From Bacteroidales bacterium UBA1256 (lineage in GTDB: Bacteria > Bacteroidota > Bacteroidia > Bacteroidales > Paludibacteraceae), in NCBI GenBank assembly GCA_002308195.1, contig DBVU01000065.1, positions 19,199 to 26,796 on the forward strand: a stretch of DNA of 7,598 nt, read 5' to 3'. A program made the translations under genes and the position numbers. Positions within the stretch are counted from its first letter, which is position 1, and the number at the start of each line of letters is the position of its first letter. The notes beneath the pieces are model-generated. The model was not told where the DNA came from and searched no databases. It saw only the letters and a program-made list of their open reading frames with translations. Shown in pieces: positions 7,221 to 7,598 of this stretch.

Positions 7221-7598
7221 TTCCCATTCGATTGTTGAGGGTGGTTTAGACGAGATGTCATAGCATACTCGGTTCACTCCCTTCACTTTGTTGATAATCT
7301 CATTACTAATCTTAGCCAGCACTTCGTACGGTATGTGTGCCCAGTCGGCTGTCATAGCGTCGCTGGAAGTAACTGCGCGCAACGCGATCGGGTTCTCATA
7401 GGTTCGCTCATCGCCCATCACACCGACCGACCGAACTTCGCTTAGCAGGATAGCTCCTGCCTGCCATATCTGATCGTACAAACCGGCTTCGCGCAGATTG
7501 TCAATATAGATAGCGTCTGCTTCTTGCAGGATGCGTACTTTTTCTCTCGTGATATCGCCCAAGATACGAACTGCCAAACCCGGTCCCGGGAACGGATG
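7218..7598 (-). CDS. guaA: GMP synthase (glutamine-hydrolysing), C-terminal part
   Basis: GuaA converts XMP to GMP using ATP and glutamine-derived ammonia. Only the last 126 residues of about 510-525 are visible; the glutaminase and ATP-pyrophosphatase domains lie beyond the right edge. What is seen is the C-terminal dimerisation/XMP-binding domain: [14 protein letters not shown] (visible residues 1-14), [14 protein letters not shown] (55-68), [18 protein letters not shown] (75-92) and the invariant terminus [13 protein letters not shown] (114-126), which contributes to XMP binding in this family. The frame is open through the right edge, so the truncation is a window effect. The gene leads directly into purE with a one-base gap. 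Carrying guaA at the head of a purE-L-M-H-D run links the GMP branch to IMP synthesis; common regulation is inferred. Confidence 0.97.
   Translation of the reverse strand, partial: HPFPGPGLAVRILGDITREKVRILQEADAIYIDNLREAGLYDQIWQAGAILLSEVRSVGVMGDERTYENPIALRAVTSSDAMTADWAHIPYEVLAKISNEIINKVKGVNRVCYDISSKPPSTIEWE

Noticed and set aside
7217..7261. A longer purE start at 7261 adding 15 residues ([15 protein letters not shown])
   Set aside because: The extension would overlap guaA by 44 bases, is read out of frame from its conserved C-terminal codons, and gives an N-terminus longer than usual; the ATG at 7216 sits one base after the guaA stop.
7218..7577. A 119-codon separate gene starting at a TTG at 7577
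   Set aside because: The frame continues upstream to the window edge with HPFPGPG, the conserved lead-in to this GuaA segment, so the TTG is an internal leucine codon.

Overview
The window is one densely packed stretch of purine-nucleotide biosynthesis genes, all on the minus strand. Read in the direction of transcription (high to low coordinates), the order is guaA (C-terminal end only, cut by the right edge), purE, purL, purM, purH, purD (N-terminal end only, cut by the left edge). No stretch longer than about 25 bases is non-coding. I see no RNA genes, mobile elements, repeats, CRISPR arrays or terminators.

The genes supply several de novo purine steps: PurD (phosphoribosylamine to GAR), PurL (FGAR to FGAM), PurM (FGAM to AIR), PurE (N5-CAIR to CAIR), PurH (AICAR to FAICAR to IMP) and GuaA (XMP to GMP). 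PurF, PurN or PurT, PurK, PurC, PurB and GuaB are not in the window and must lie in the flanks or elsewhere if the pathway is complete. PurL is the long single-chain type carrying its own glutaminase domain, so no separate PurQ or PurS is needed.

The junctions are very tight: guaA/purE and purE/purL each have one base between stop and start, purL/purM has 24 bases, purM/purH has 16, and purH/purD overlap by one base (TAATG). This argues for a single polycistronic transcript with translational coupling, whose promoter lies outside the window at or beyond the 5' part of guaA.

The host is a bacterium of roughly balanced base composition. No start codon is preceded by a clear AGGAGG-like site, and the two short spacers are A-rich, which fits Bacteroidota. 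PurL, PurM and PurH, however, resemble the versions I know from streptococci and other Firmicutes. I therefore lean to Bacteroidota with low to moderate confidence and cannot name a genus. I found no previously undescribed system: this is a core metabolic operon, and the points worth a second look are its gene order, its coupling, and a few substitutions in conserved motifs.
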